Source of the DNA: Adiantum capillus-veneris | Lineage: Eukaryota; Streptophyta; Polypodiopsida; Polypodiales; Pteridaceae | Assembly: GCA_014529385.2 (NCBI GenBank) | Contig: CM043944.1 | Location: 88,188,384-88,252,383, forward strand | Direction: 5' to 3' | Length of the DNA: 64,000 nucleotides | Shown here: piece after piece, positions 11,561-22,737 of the stretch | Numbering within the stretch: the first letter of the stretch is position 1 | Layout of the letters: each line of letters starts with the position of its first letter | Translations under genes and position numbers: made by a program | Notes under the pieces: generated by a model | Database searches by the model: none | Told to the model about the DNA's origin: nothing | What the model saw: the letters and a program-made list of their open reading frames with translations, nothing else

Positions 11561-12960
11561 AATTTATGTTGTGCAAGATGTGGGTATAAGCAATTTGCTG
11601 GCGAGGCTTCCTATTCTAAGCAATGTGATGGTCTTTGAAGCTCCTGTGCAGTTTTGTTGATTGAAGGTTGTAGAGAGATTTGGACTTCCTCTTTGGTTGC
11701 CTCTGGTTATTTTGATTCCGAGATTTTCCTGTGCATTCACTTCATCTCTTGTTCTGTAAGCCTTGTGCAGCATGTAGTGGTGAAGTAAGCAACGTGATCT
11801 CTACTAACTATACTATAATCGTAGGAGGAATTGAAAGAATTCGAGCGGCGGTGCAGTGACATTAGTTTTATTGGTTTCCTTTGGTATCCACTTCTTTGTG
11901 ATTATTGGTTGTCTCGTTGATGTTGCTCATTTGGGAATCCATACTTGTCCCTGCTTTGTTTTTGTTTGAAGAGACTTCTTTGGGATACACCTTGTCTTTG
12001 TGTGAGTTAGTCACGGTCTTTGCTTTAGCCCTTGTACGCTTGGTTGGGGACGGGATTCAGACTTTGGGAGTTGATACTTTAACCATGTCAGGATTCAAAT
12101 AAACTCCCGACCTCTTTGTGCTTAAATCAATATCTTTGGAACCTAAATATGAGTTGCAAAAGATTGCAACTTTGTGATTTTGTTAGCCGTTCTCACACAC
12201 ATCGATTGTGTTTCTTTTGGTGTTGGATCTTGTGATTTTTCATCAAAGATCTTCATCTTCTTGATCCATACCTGTTTTTGGCCGAGATACCTCTTGGTAT
12301 CCAAATTTGTCAAACTTTTTGGCTTTGACTTGTTGTTCTTTGCTTTTGGCCTTCCATAGTTTTTTGTGAATCTGCTAGTGATAGTGATGACCTAAGTTTC
12401 TGGTAGGGGGTGTCATAAGAATCATCATTGTCGCTACTATCTGCAACAAGGTTGAATGCTAGCACTTTCCTTTTGTGGTTTGGCTGGTTATGGAAAGTTG
12501 CTATCTATTTGCTCTTGGATTGCTGTTTCTGAAATAACTTGTCTAGCCAATTGATTAGAGCGTTGTTAGCACATTGATATGGTTGTGTTCTTCTTGGCTG
12601 ATTCTTTTCCTCCTAGATAGGATCCATGTATGAGGATGCTTGTTGCGGTTGCATCAGCATCTGGGATTTTGGAATCCACTTATGATACACTTTATTCTTG
12701 TAGAGAGCGGTGACCTTGGTTGTTTGTTGGGTCTTTGATCTAGACAATCAAAAAATCGTGCATTAGTTAAAGTGTCGTTCATGTCACCTACTGGGTTGTC
12801 TGGATTTTCATTGTCAGCAACATCTTCTTGAAGCGTCCAAGTGTTCTACGAAGTCATAGAACTCGTCTCCTTCTTCGTCTTTGTTTTCCTGGATCACACT
12901 CATTGGAAAGTAAGGAACACCATCCAAGCCATTTTTATCACAAAAATTTTGTTTTTGGGT
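11560..12960 (-). pseudogene. Gypsy element 1: degenerate linker between protease and RT
   Basis: The minus strand continues from the protease (13.2-13.7 kb) into a low-complexity polar region. Short phrases of the form (K/Q)(V/K)W(I/V)PK recur: KWIPK near 12660, QVWIPK and KKWIPK near 11900-11960. A related phrase, IWVPK, lies in gypsy element 2 near 46510. Frames are broken repeatedly. No RT motif follows, so the pol part is deleted or lies beyond recognition. The stretch 11564-11773 is open but unassigned. Confidence 0.4.
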
Positions 12961-13675
12961 AGTCTTGAATAGCGCACACATCCAGAGTAGCCAAGATGTG
13001 TTTCCATTTGAGTGGCTCTAAAGCTTCTTTAGGAAATGGTTATGGGATATAATCCTTATCTTCAATTTCCCTTTCTAGGATGCATTCCTCTCGCTTTAAT
13101 CTTTTGCAATGCGAAGCTCCACACATGCACAGTTCTTCAGGCTTACCCAACCATGTTGGAAGTTCTGATACTACTATAGTAGCAAAATCAAATTCCTCCA
13201 CAGGGGTTCAATTCACGTCCTGGTAACTATGGTCTTTCAAGTTTATCCTTGTAGTGGTTTCCATGTGTCTAAGTTACATATGGTCATAACCCCAATCTTG
13301 GACCATTTTCAATTGACATATGAATGGTCTTCCCAATATTATGTCGTAATTGTTCTTCCTATGAAATCAACAATAGCAAAGGTATGCTCATACTCAATGC
13401 CACAAGAAGTGACAACTACTTGTTCTACCAGTCCTATGGGCTTTTCCATGTGTCCATCTACAAGCTACAATTTCAATCTAGTAGCCCTCACTGCTGGCTT
13501 TCCCCTTTGTTTCCAGATCTCTTTTGTTGCGATGGCAACACCAGCTCCGCTGTCAAGGATTGCCATGGTTTATACACCTTGGAATTCCACATAAATGGTT
13601 GTGTTCCCATCTTCTCCCTCATAATACTCACCTACCTTCTTCAATGGCACTAGCGTAGTATTTAACTAAGGCATT
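12960..13675 (-). pseudogene. Gypsy element 1: retropepsin-like protease
   Basis: The minus strand reads MAILDSGAGVAIATKEIW with the aspartic protease DSGA active site near 13550, then DGHMEKPIGLVEQVVV, SCGIEYEHTFAIVDF and a second conserved patch, IILGRPFI. The same order and wording occur in gypsy element 2 at 41.2-41.66 kb, which supports a shared family. The domain normally cleaves the Gag-Pol precursor inside particles. Two internal stops interrupt it. The region after it (LKDHSYQDV, EECILERE, ILATLDVC) matches the 41.65-42.0 kb linker of element 2. Confidence 0.7.
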
Positions 13676-14016
13676 TCAAGCTTTTTGATCCCTTCCTCAA
13701 TTTGAGTCATTCGGTTTTTTATGCCAAATTTCTCTAGGCATTTTCCCACAGTAATCCACATGTTTGGTCTTATTATGAGCAACTCGGCTAACATTATTGT
13801 ACAAGTGACTGGTGTTGACAAAATGTCTAGCAGCCCTTTTGAATTGATGACCTTGTTGGAAGATAGTCTTTGTGATGGGACTACAATAACATATGACTTG
13901 GCCTCGTGCTCTCCCGTATAGGACGGTAGTGTTCTTAGCGAATGGGGTTGACTACCCATAGACTGTATAGATCCTTTGTCTCCCCAATACGATTCCACTT
14001 CTAGATCAGAGTTACC
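13666..14016 (-). pseudogene. Gypsy element 1: gag-protease junction segment
   Basis: The minus strand encodes LRTLPSYTGEHEAKSYVIVV, then LDILSTPVTCTIMLAELLII and RPNMWITVGKCLEKFGI. The same order appears in gypsy element 2 (LKTLPSYLGDNEDES, MSTPIQCTLTLGELLKLRPY, 40996-41240). It begins immediately beside the hAT insertion at 14017, which separates it from its gag at 17.3-19.5 kb. Confidence 0.65.
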
Positions 14017-14021
14017 TAGAA

Positions 14022-14085
14022 CACGGAACGGGAACGGCAATGGGCCTCCCTGTGGACCGGGAGAACGGGAATGGGCCCGGAACGG
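14022..14085. repeat. Left subterminal GGAACGG repeats of the hAT element
   Basis: GGAACGGGAACGG, GAACGGGAATGGG and GGAACGGGAGG cluster within 65 bp of the left end, mirrored by CCGTTCCGAC(C/T) words at the right end. Confidence 0.65.
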
Positions 14086-14626
14086 GAGGCTAAAAAAACG
14101 CCCAATTTTTTTTTTGTGGGTTATGTGTTTGAATACAAGTAGTACTAGAGTCCTTTGACTCTAATACCCACAAAAAACACGATTCGAAGACCATTTAACC
14201 TTATTATGACTTGATTGGGATGTGCGGCACCCAGAGTACATAACACATATACAACAATGAGCAAACACAATGCCCATACACAATGCTCTCAAATAATTGC
14301 AAGAGTAGTAGTCAGAGATAACACTTTGGAATTAATTATGGCTAACATAGTAACAAGCCTCAAGGGTCTTCAAGGTGCTACAAAAAAACCAAAGGGGGAC
14401 AAACCAAACTCTAGTGACCACAATACCAAAAGATTGAAGGTGACAAATACCATAAAGATGCTAGTAGCTACAAATGGCAAAGAGGGCAAGGCTCAAGCAA
14501 CCATACAAAAAGGTAAGGATAAATAGCAAAGACTCAAGACTCAAGAGCCACTAGCTTGAGAGGCCTCCCAATCCATAGTAGCCGGCTATAAATCATGCAC
14601 ATCCTCCCATTCCTCATCATCGAGGT

Positions 14627-14960
14627 CTAGGTCACAGCCACAGATGAAGTACCTGGTGTTGGTGGATGTGCATCTCCACCTGCCTGAGGATCCTCTTGAT
14701 CCATCTCCCACTGTGTAAAAGGATCTGTCTGTTTGTCTGTACTCTTGCAAAGCATTTTCAAATTTATGCTGACGAAGACAAGATCATTAGCCTTCTCCAC
14801 TCCAAGCCGATTCCTCTTCTTAGAAGCAATGTGGCTAAAGGTACTCCACAATTGATCCAAGCATGAGGTACTAACTGACTGGATGAGAATACGGATCGCC
14901 AATCTTTGAAGCTCAGGGCCATCATAGCCATAGTCCTCCCACCATAGCACTGAACCTATC
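14627..14960 (-). pseudogene. hAT transposase C-terminal dimerisation domain
   Basis: The minus strand reads LWWEDYGYDGPELQRLAIRI then STSCLDQLWSTFSHIASKKR and NRLGVEKANDLVFVSIN. This follows the hAT dimerisation signature (W-W...L..LA.RIL....SxSxxE..WS.F..IH.KKRNRL). The usual Glu is replaced in SCLDQLWS. It is one base out of frame with the core ORF that stops at 14956, so the joined protein is broken by one frameshift between DAQLI and the downstream frame. The extra C-terminal tail is acidic. Confidence 0.75.
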
Positions 14961-16133
14961 TTCCTGCGATCAATTGAGCATCTGGAGTGCCAAATGACTC
15001 CCGCATCTCTCTGTACTGTCTCAACTGATCTCTGACAATGCGTCGCCCATCTCTATTTAGAAACATCTTGTTTAAGATCTCTGTAAATTGGTTCATGACT
15101 TCCCTATCTGTCTCTTGCCCTACACCTTGGAACTCTGGATCCACCATGTACGATGCCCCGTGTAAAGGAGAGGCATATGAATTCCACCTCAAGCTGCAAA
15201 GCACATGGATCTCCTCATATCGCTCTGCATTCGGCTCAAGCTGTGCAAGCTTCTCAATCATGCGGTCCATTGCCTCATAAATCTTGCCAATGCAAGGATC
15301 CATGCCATCCAGAACTCGAAGCAAATGAACCACCGGTTTTACCTTTTTGTCTAGACTCTTGAGCTCCTTCCATAACTCAAGATCCTCTGCCTTATCCTTG
15401 CAAAAAATCCCTGCAACTGTCTTTGCATAGGGGGAGGTGGTGAACTCATCACTGATAAAGACCTGTTGGACCGCATTTTGACATTCAGACAGCCTGCGCA
15501 CAAGAAGAAAGTTGAATGCAAAGCGGGTGTCTAAATACTTTAGAAGCACTTTGCTGCCCAACCTCTTGAGGTACTCACTCCGAACCAAGTCATGATTGTT
15601 GATGAAAGTAACAATGTTCACTGCGTCAGCAATGATTGGAGCAATCCAGTCTAGCTTGCAGATGTCTTTTAGAAGGTTGTTCAAGCAGTGTGCCATGCAA
15701 AAGCACACTGTCACATGCGGATAGTGGCCCTCTATAATAGCTGTTGCTGCCCTGTTTGATGCCTCCCCATCTGTGACAAAGGCCACCACGTGTTGCTCAC
15801 CGATGGTTTCTATGGCCGTTGTCCACTCTGCAGAGAGGACATCGGCGGACTTTCCACTCTCGGTGGCATCATGAGAGTGCACAAAGTACATCTCTCCACT
15901 CGAGTATGCGACGCGACCATGGATAGATCTCTTCCTTGTATCGCTCCATCCTTCGGCAATGAAGGAAATGCCATGTTTTGCCCAAAGACGCTGAATATTG
16001 AGGGTTGCTTGCTCCACGATAGCCTTCTCTCGATCGAGCAAAGTGGTTTGGAGAGCCTCTAAAGATGGCGTGCCGCACATAGCCGGTTCCATACTCTCCT
16101 ATCCGTTTCACCATGAATTTCCAATACTCCGAC
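14956..16133 (-). pseudogene. hAT transposase core (DUF659-type)
   Basis: A 378-codon open stretch on the minus strand contains GISFIAEGWSDTRKRSIHGR, a catalytic-type Asp in VVAFVTDGEASNRAA, and CFCMAHCLNNLLKDICKLDW. These match the DUF659 class of plant hAT transposases (RNase H-like fold) and its C/H insertion region. Further on, LHGASYMVDPEF resembles the usual A.-LNP.-- region. The upstream exon (YWKFMVKRIGEYGTGY, 16133-16085) is one base out of frame with this ORF near 16080. The listed start at 16092 is the first Met, not the biological start. Confidence 0.8.
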
Positions 16134-16237
16134 CTATTTCGATCAAACATAGAAGAGGTTAGTATCAAAAAGGTGGAAACGACGATAATGAAAGAAATGA
16201 GAGAGAAGATTGATAAATCATAAAACAATGAACATAC
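16134..16237 (-). other. Intron in the hAT transposase gene (104 bp)
   Basis: On the minus strand the donor is GCGAG/GTATGTT and the acceptor is GATCGAAATAG/G. Splicing joins PFVAA to RSEYWKFMVKRIG in phase 2, which restores the family pattern ahead of the DUF659 domain. Confidence 0.7.
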
Positions 16238-16439
16238 CTCGCTGCGACAAATGGGATATGGTCGTGATAGAAGAATCGGGCCACGGCCGCATCCACCTCT
16301 TCCTTCTTCTTTAGGTCCCAAGAGGTGGCAAGGGTCTTTTGGCGATGAATTGGACCTTGTGAAGATGCACCAACACCTACACCGGGTAGAGAGGAAGAAG
16401 GGAAATGAGGGTCTTTGGATCAATACCTTTGCATTCGGC

Positions 16440-16649
16440 CTTGGCTTTATGGTTGAATTGCCGATCCTTGTCCTCGAGCTTCTTCCTCTTCTTGATGGTT
16501 AGGTTGGCACAAAATCTCACCTCATGTCCCGACACTCGAAGAAAGTGTGGCCTCACTTTGTCATGCCCCCCTTTCTGCGTGTAAGAGCATAGCTTGCATG
16601 CCCATGCACGAGAACCTCTCGCCGCCGACAAGGTGCCCTCCGAGGTCAC
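16440..16649 (-). pseudogene. hAT transposase BED-type zinc finger exon
   Basis: The minus strand encodes ACKLCSYTQKGGHDKVRPHF then GHEVRFCANLTIKKRKK. The C-x2-C...H...C arrangement with aromatic and basic residues is a BED finger, the DNA-binding module of hAT transposases. The downstream link to the core passes through one or more frame changes before the intron at 16237. The start at 16649 is the first Met. Confidence 0.65.
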
Positions 16650-17144
16650 TTCATCCCATCACGACCATTCCTTCGCCTTTTGAGTGTTGCCCGCATGAAC
16701 GGAGGGGGTTGTACGAGAAGAAGAGGGCATGGATGATGGATTATCCGTGAAAGAGAGAGAGATTGATCTTGAACTTTGAGAGAGAGAGAGGGCTTGAGAG
16801 AGAGAGGCTTGCTGCTTGATTCCGTGAGAGCTTGAGCCTTGAGCCTTGAGCCTTGAGGGTTAGAACTTAGAAGTTAGCCCAAGAGAGAGAGAGGTTGAGA
16901 GCTTGAGCCTCGAGGCATGCCGCGGCGTCTCACTATGGCTTGAGAGTTGAGAGCAAGCAAGGGAGAATGAGCTTGGCTTGAGAGTTGAGAGCAAGCAAGG
17001 GAGAATGGGCCTTGAGGCTTGATGAACGTGTGAAGAATGGGGGAAGAGGGGGGCATTATATAAGTTTTTTCTTGCTGAAAATGGCCGTTGGCTAGCCCTA
17101 ACTGCTATTTTTTTCAAACTCAAAATCTGATGTTTATGGCCGTT

Positions 17145-17295
17145 GGGGACGTTCCGGCCGTTCCGACCCGTTCCGACCTGTTCCGACCTGTTCCATGCTT
17201 TTTGTTCCGGTGACAGGTTCTAGCCGGAATGCCTATCCATTCCGATCTGTTTCGATCCGTTTCGAAAAAAATAGCCGGCCGGAAGGCCGTTCCGG
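17145..17295. repeat. Right subterminal GTTCCG repeats of the hAT element
   Basis: CGTTCCGGCCGTTCC, then CCGTTCCGACCTGTTCCGAC repeated, mirror the left-end GGAACGG cluster. Their spacing of about 10-11 bp suits a multi-site transposase-binding block. Confidence 0.65.
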
Positions 17296-17302
17296 AGTTC
17301 TA

Positions 17303-18516
17303 AGGCCCCAAACTTTTGTTCCCTGGTAACTTTGTTCTAGATTCATTTGAGATCCAGCATGGCAGCCTCAAGAGGGCATCTAATGGCTCATTAACCTTCT
17401 CAACCAACACCGATCCTCTTGAACGAACACTTCTTGGTTTCTCCTCTGTGGATGGTTCTTTTGGAGGTTGAAACATCAGCATAAGAGAGGGTGCAACCCT
17501 TTCGTCATGTTGTCTTATATTTTCTTTAGCTTGGGGTAAGCTCCTCAGCTAGGGAGTTCTGCTCTCGTTCTCTACGTGCCTTCATCCTAGCCTTTCTAGC
17601 TTTCCAACTATTTCATTTGCTCTTACTTTTTTGACTAGGTGCGTCGGTCTTTGGTTCACCTGTATCTGGACTCATGTTAGTTTCTATTTTCTCTGTCTCT
17701 GGGTTCTCATTAGCTTCCTTTTGAGCTTGCACTCTAGTAAAAACTACTTGAACTGGTATGGAGTTTTTGTTTTTTGAGCTACTGGGTAGATGACCGATAC
17801 CTAATACGTTGATTGTGATATTTATGACTTGGTTTGGTTTTTTTGGACAATCGGGGATCAAGTGAATGACGCCACAATTGAGACAAAAGGCATTTACTTC
17901 AGTAATCTTCATCTGAGGACATTGTTTGACCAAGTGGTTGTCACAGCTTTTGTCACAATTTATCTCTAGTTGAAGAGCTTCCTTTCTGCAACTCCTCCTG
18001 GCTATAAACTAGCTCTGACCTAGCTAAGCCTCTATTCACAATGAACCACAATGTCCTTTTTTCCATATCATACCTTCTTTCTTCACATCAAAACGCAGGA
18101 GGTGGTTGATGTACCGGCCTCATCACTCCATGTGTTTCTCCCATCTTTTGTTGCTTCGAAGGGAAGTACCTTCTTTGGTTGTCATAATACATTGTAGTTG
18201 GTACTAGCACTTGCTTATTAGATGCTTCCATCATCAGTGTGTATCACATGTCTACAAGCATTCTAACACATGGCAGTGGAGGTTGTTGTCCTCAAAAAGG
18301 CTGTGGACTTGAAACTCCTACTGGTCCTGGTGCATTCCCCATAACGTACCTAGGTGGAGTAGGTGCTACTGGAGTAGGTTGTACATACCTCCCTCTATCA
18401 TATTCCATGCTAAAGTAGCACTCTTCCCTCGTATGATTTGTCCATTTTCTCTCAATTTTGCACCACTTAGGCTCCCTTGGATTAGACCTTATAGGAGGAG
18501 TTAACCTCTTGAGCAT
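17303..18516 (-). pseudogene. gag: Gypsy element 1: gag C-terminal half with zinc knuckle
   Basis: The minus strand (17933-17613) begins MVKQCPQMKITEVNAFCLNC and carries a knuckle, FCLNCGVIHLIPDCP. This is one residue short of the CCHC rule (C-x2-C-x3-H-x4-C). A long polar tail with PVQVVFTRVQ and KSKSK follows. 18516-18292 encodes a proline/glycine-rich stretch with WCKIERKWTNHTREECYFSM, a second possible knuckle remnant. 17482-17303 (PPKEPSTEEKPRSVRSRGSV) leads up to the hAT insertion. The frames are fragmented. Confidence 0.6.
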
Positions 18517-18591
18517 TTTGTTAATAAACTTTTCTTAATCAATAGGTGCCGCTGGTTTCACAATGGACTCACTCATCTGTGAATCACTGTG

Positions 18592-19480
18592 CTAAGAGGA
18601 TGTCTCGTCCTCTTGACTCTTATAATCATTTTCTTTATATTCCTCACAGTTATCCACCAGATAGAGAGATTTTTTGATCAACTCATTAGCATTATTCTCC
18701 TTATCATATGCAAATACTTTTGAAGACCCACATGTCTCATTCCTTGGATAAAGAGCAGCATCAACTATGCCTATGTAGGTAGTTCCGCTCTCGGACAATG
18801 TTGACGTATCTCTTGAGCCGTAATGCCTCTAAGTTGCCTACTGATTCACCCTCTTTTTGCTTAAATTTGTGAATTTGCGAGATCGTATTGTGAGCTATGC
18901 CTTTGTGTGAGAATTCTTCGATGAATTCTTCAAACAGCTCGTCTAGAGTCTCAAAATCTCGTCTTTCCACTGAGTCGAACCATGTAGTAGTGTCATCTTC
19001 TAGAGTCTGTCCGAATCCCGCAAACTGTGTCACAAAACCCAAAACTTTCTCTACTCTAATTATTCTTCTGAGAGCCGCTACGTGATCTCCCGAATCTTTA
19101 TCTTCGGAGTATTTTTTGCTTACCCATTTTTGGACTTGGGATGGTCTAACTCACCAATTGTCTACAACTCTAATCATAGACTCTCCCAATCCTTCTCTTG
19201 ATTTAGGCCTTCTACTATGCTTAGGTTGTTCTTTGAAGGGATTGGTCGTTCTGTCGGAGATTGTTCTATTAGGGAGATTCACTTGAGGAGGCATGTATGC
19301 CATCTTTGTGATCATTTCATCTCTCATTAAGATGGCTCCCTCTTTGTAATTCTCGTAGGAATTATCGTGCTTGGTGGAGGTATCTGTGGCCCTTCATTGA
19401 CCAAATATCCATCTATTTCTAATGTAGTCCATGGAATTGTGCTTCTTATATCGCTCTATATTCTCATCCATACTTGTCAA
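18592..19480 (-). pseudogene. gag: Gypsy element 1: gag capsid region
   Basis: The minus strand 19042-18761 reads GFGQTLEDDTTTWFDSVERR, then LDELFEEFIEEFSHKGIAHN and ISQIHKFKQKEGESVGNLEA. This is the classic retrotransposon gag core (length-wWfdsl....tw..l...F...F......). Upstream, to about 19480, an open but interrupted N-terminal region contains KEGAILMRDEMITKMAYMPP. The whole element is 5' and 3' incomplete; no LTR could be assigned to it. Confidence 0.65.
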
Positions 19481-20439
19481 CGACTATAGATTTCCATTGA
19501 CAGTTGACTCCGTATGTATAGACATACAAGAGCTTGTAATCCGTCAGCTCTTCTGGGTATGGCTCTGAGCATCTGTAAAGGTTGACCTCACTACCGTCAA
19601 CGTATCAACAAAATTGGTTGATCTCAACATAATTGGTCTGTATCAACTGCAAGTTTGGAAGATTCATTATGGGCGGATGTTCCTCTATTTTTGCCCTATC
19701 GTTGGGATTCCGAGTCTTGTGTAATATGAGTTTGAATCTAAAGTAGACATGATTTCTGGGCTTAATAGCTCTAGCTTGATACAAGCATACTTACTCCAAT
19801 GTGTTCAAGTGCTTTGGTTAGAAAAAAGTCAAAACTATGTCCAAAACCGTTACCGTTTTCTTACAATTCTCTCAAATTGTCTCTCAAACTTCCAGATGCA
19901 TTTTGAGGCCTTAAACAATATTTCTTTTTAGCGTTTACCAACAATGAATGACCCCAAGGGACTTTGATTTTTTTTCAAGGGTCAACAGAATGTTGTTCAT
20001 TTTAACATTAAAAAAAATTCTGAATCCGATATCGGGAGCTCAAGTTATGGCCAAAATAGTCAAGCTGTGCCTGGTGGAGACTTCACACGCGTATGATGTT
20101 TAATGAATCAGATTTTCTCTAGACTTTAATTGTAGACTCTTTTTGATGTACTCTAACCACTCCAAGTCTTAGTTATGGATTCTGACACTTTGACAGGTTT
20201 ATCACTCCTTTTGTTGTTTGGTTGCTTGCAACTTCCCGGGGAGGTTAGATAAGCCAAAAGTGATCCAAATTGAATGAAATTTGGTCTCTAGGCGTATGAT
20301 GTTTTTTCTGGCAAAATGAAGTGACTTTTATCCCACATACTCCTTATCACTCAAGCAACTCTGGGCAGCTTTCAGAATTCATTTTCAACACTTTTTGTGC
20401 AAGTTATAGACTGTTATAGAATTGATATTTTATTATTCA
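19481..20439. other. Unassigned DNA between gypsy element 1 and an LTR-like segment
   Basis: Moderately AT-rich with no family matches. It could include the leader of gypsy element 1 (minus strand), but no primer-binding site was found. Confidence 0.35.
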
Positions 20440-20763
20440 AGAAATCTATAAATAAATACGTGCAAGAGGGAAATGCTCACTCTTGCACGGGGGGAGATTA
20501 CACCCAGTGTCTATGTATTCTTCTCTCCTCTCCTCTCTTCTCTCTCGTCGTGTTGGTGTAGCACTCCACTCTAGGAGGTGCGCCTACACGTGTTCTCTTT
20601 TGCTATGTCTTGCTCTCAATCTCTCTCTGTTTGCATACGTCGTGGTTTATGTGCTATGGGAATTTCCAGGTATGCAGATTTGTCAGTTTATGCTAGATAT
20701 TGTGTTATCTTGGGTATTTTGCAGGGCAGCCATGTTTCCGTTTGTAGCAGTGATATCAGAGCC
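20440..20763 (+). mobile_element. Possible copia-type LTR end with primer site
   Basis: A TATA-like TATAAATAAATACG (20446) is followed by pyrimidine-rich leader-like sequence. The segment ends in TTTGTAGCA and then GTGATATCAGAGCC, one mismatch from the initiator-Met tRNA primer site TGGTATCAGAGCC. No gag follows and the left LTR edge is undefined, so it is a truncated relic or a chance match. Confidence 0.35.
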
Positions 20764-22422
20764 AGATTAAAAGGCTCCTGATAGTGCTAGATACAAGGAT
20801 GCGAGGAGATTCATGACCAATCAATCCCACAACTAAGTTTACCTTACTTATCTTATTGGTATCATTGGTATGAAATTTTTATTTTGACAAGTACATAAAC
20901 ATCGTTATATAATTCAATTAAAACAAACCTTGCTTGAAGTTTAAAAATAAAATAAAATAATCAACATGAATTATCATGCAATTAAAAGACGATTGAAGAA
21001 AAATTAAGTATGAAACTCAATAGAATTAACTTGTTTAATCGTTTACTTACAATGTATTAAGCATATCCCATATATAATTATAATACATAGTCTATGCATA
21101 GAGATTTAAAGAAACAGGAGACAATGAACGAGATTTTTGAATGGTGGAGTTTTGAGGAAGTAATTAGAAGAACCAAGATTCTCTCTTAACAATCAATGCT
21201 ACCTCCCCGACATAGGCGACACAATTATCGTGAAAAAAGAGCGTGAGCTTTAGGCTCAATCAAAAGAAGAGGCACAACTCTGTGCGCAAATACATCGCAA
21301 AGGCATACTGCATCATCACAATTCCCATGTTGTTACTCCAATTGCACCCTTGTAGCGACAATGGAGTTGGCAGCTAACATGAAGCAATGGCACATCTCAT
21401 TTTTGCACTTGGGCTGGCTAATACTGTGTTTATGGAACACACACATGTACACACACATGCCGAACTGGCTAAGAAGATCTCCATCAGCACCGCCTGCACG
21501 CTCTTCCTATCCTCCTTCCGGTGGCAGCTTCAGAGCCGATATTAGAGACTCCATTATCAGACCGGGCCACATGGGGACCACGTGAGGTAAGAGCAGAACT
21601 ATTCACTCTCATCCAGTAGGATGCGCCGGCAACTTACCTACCACTGGACTGCCAGTTTGGAAGCATATGGAGCACACACCTGGCCACGCGCAGCAGCGGC
21701 AGTTAATATTCTTTTATTTCTATTCTTGGCGTGCAGAACGCCAACTCTTGCCCTGGGTGCATGCAAACTATAGGGCCGTGTGGTGCTCACCCACCCTTTT
21801 GTTTGGCTTATCACCTCCCGACCAACAAGCAGTGCATACCATCATTCCACTCACCTCTCTCTATGCCACTCTAGCTGTGCATGCCAACTCCTGCACACAT
21901 GGTGCCACTCAAACTCGAGATATAGTGGTCACACTCCACTCAACTCCCTCACCCTGGGCAGCTGTTTGCATGCGTTAGCATCACCAGTTATTTTTTCTTT
22001 TTCCACTTGCACCCCTTTGTCTCTCTCTTTTTCTGTACATGCACCCATCTAGTGCTCATCTCTCCTTTTTTTTCTCTCTCAGAGCCACTACCAACACTCT
22101 CACTCTCTCTCCCTCTCCCAGGTCAACTGCGATTTCTGTGTAAACCACACACCCCTTGTGGCACGGAGTTAGCAGGTGCCATGTGAGAGGCGGTCTCCTC
22201 TTCGTGAAGAAGCCCAGGCAAGCCTCTGAGAGCCCCCCCTGGAGGATTTCTCTTTCGTATTGGTGCTACCCCTCATTTTTGCTTTCTTTTGGCATACAGA
22301 GCTTATGAAATTTACAGGAGTAACCTGTGCCGTGCTGTTCGCAATGGGTTGGGAAAACAGTGGCTCCATGTATCATGCAAGCAGGAGACGCATCATCTCC
22401 ATTATTACGCAAATGGCCCAAG
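20764..22422. other. Unassigned DNA left of the copia insertion
   Basis: AT-rich to 21120, then GC-richer with CT- and CA-rich patches (21960-22110). Overlapping plus frames at 21667-22052 have no family. The copia element interrupts this sequence at 22422, and its other half resumes at 28053. No gene was recognised across the join. Confidence 0.4.
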
Positions 22423-22682
22423 TGATGGGGAGGAGCTTGGAGCACAACGGAAGAAGAATACACACGCACACACTCACGCACAGACCACCATAGCCACACA
22501 CAGGTTGAAGGGGGGAGAGCCAACATACTGTATGTCCCCTTTCTTTCTTCTCTTATCTTATGCACTAAGGCACAATACACATTGTACTTAGTGTTAGTGC
22601 CTCACACAAGTGTATAGCTGTACACTTAGGGTTACCGGCAGTTAGTGATGGGCGGTCGGCCACATGGCCATTAAACCTAACA
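22423..22682 (-). repeat. Copia element 3' LTR (260 bp)
   Basis: Starts TGATGGGGAGGAGC and ends TAAACCTAACA on the plus strand. It pairs with 27793-28052. It contains CA-rich and CT-rich patches. The length is identical in both copies. Confidence 0.92.
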
Positions 22683-22711
22683 TTCTCCCACTTGATGACC
22701 AATGTGGGAGA
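22683..22711 (-). promoter_or_regulatory. Polypurine tract and adjoining stem-loop
   Basis: The minus strand reads AAGTGGGAGAA directly before the 3' LTR (TGTTAGG), the copia-type plus-strand primer. TCTCCCAC (22684) and GTGGGAGA (ending 22711) can pair, so the tract is one arm of a small hairpin. Confidence 0.75.
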
Positions 22712-22737
22712 CTATAAAAATGGAAGAGCACCACTCT

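Larger units (their letters stand above)
14017..17302 (-). mobile_element. hAT-superfamily DNA transposon inserted in gypsy element 1
   Basis: Ends are short imperfect inverted repeats: TAGAACACGGAACGG at 14017 and its counterpart TAGAACTCCGGAACGG read inward from 17302. GGAACGG-type words repeat near both ends (14022-14085; 17145-17295), as transposase-binding subterminal sites do in hAT elements. Inside, on the minus strand, lie a BED zinc finger, a DUF659-type core and a hAT C-terminal dimerisation domain. The element separates two parts of one gypsy ORF. No clear 8-bp target duplication is visible. An AG-rich stretch (16745-17040) lies before the coding start. Confidence 0.8.

Noticed and set aside
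14001-17320. An 8-bp target duplication for the hAT element
   Set aside because: GAGTTACC on the left and AGGCCCCA on the right do not match. Decay or a misplaced end is possible, so none is claimed.
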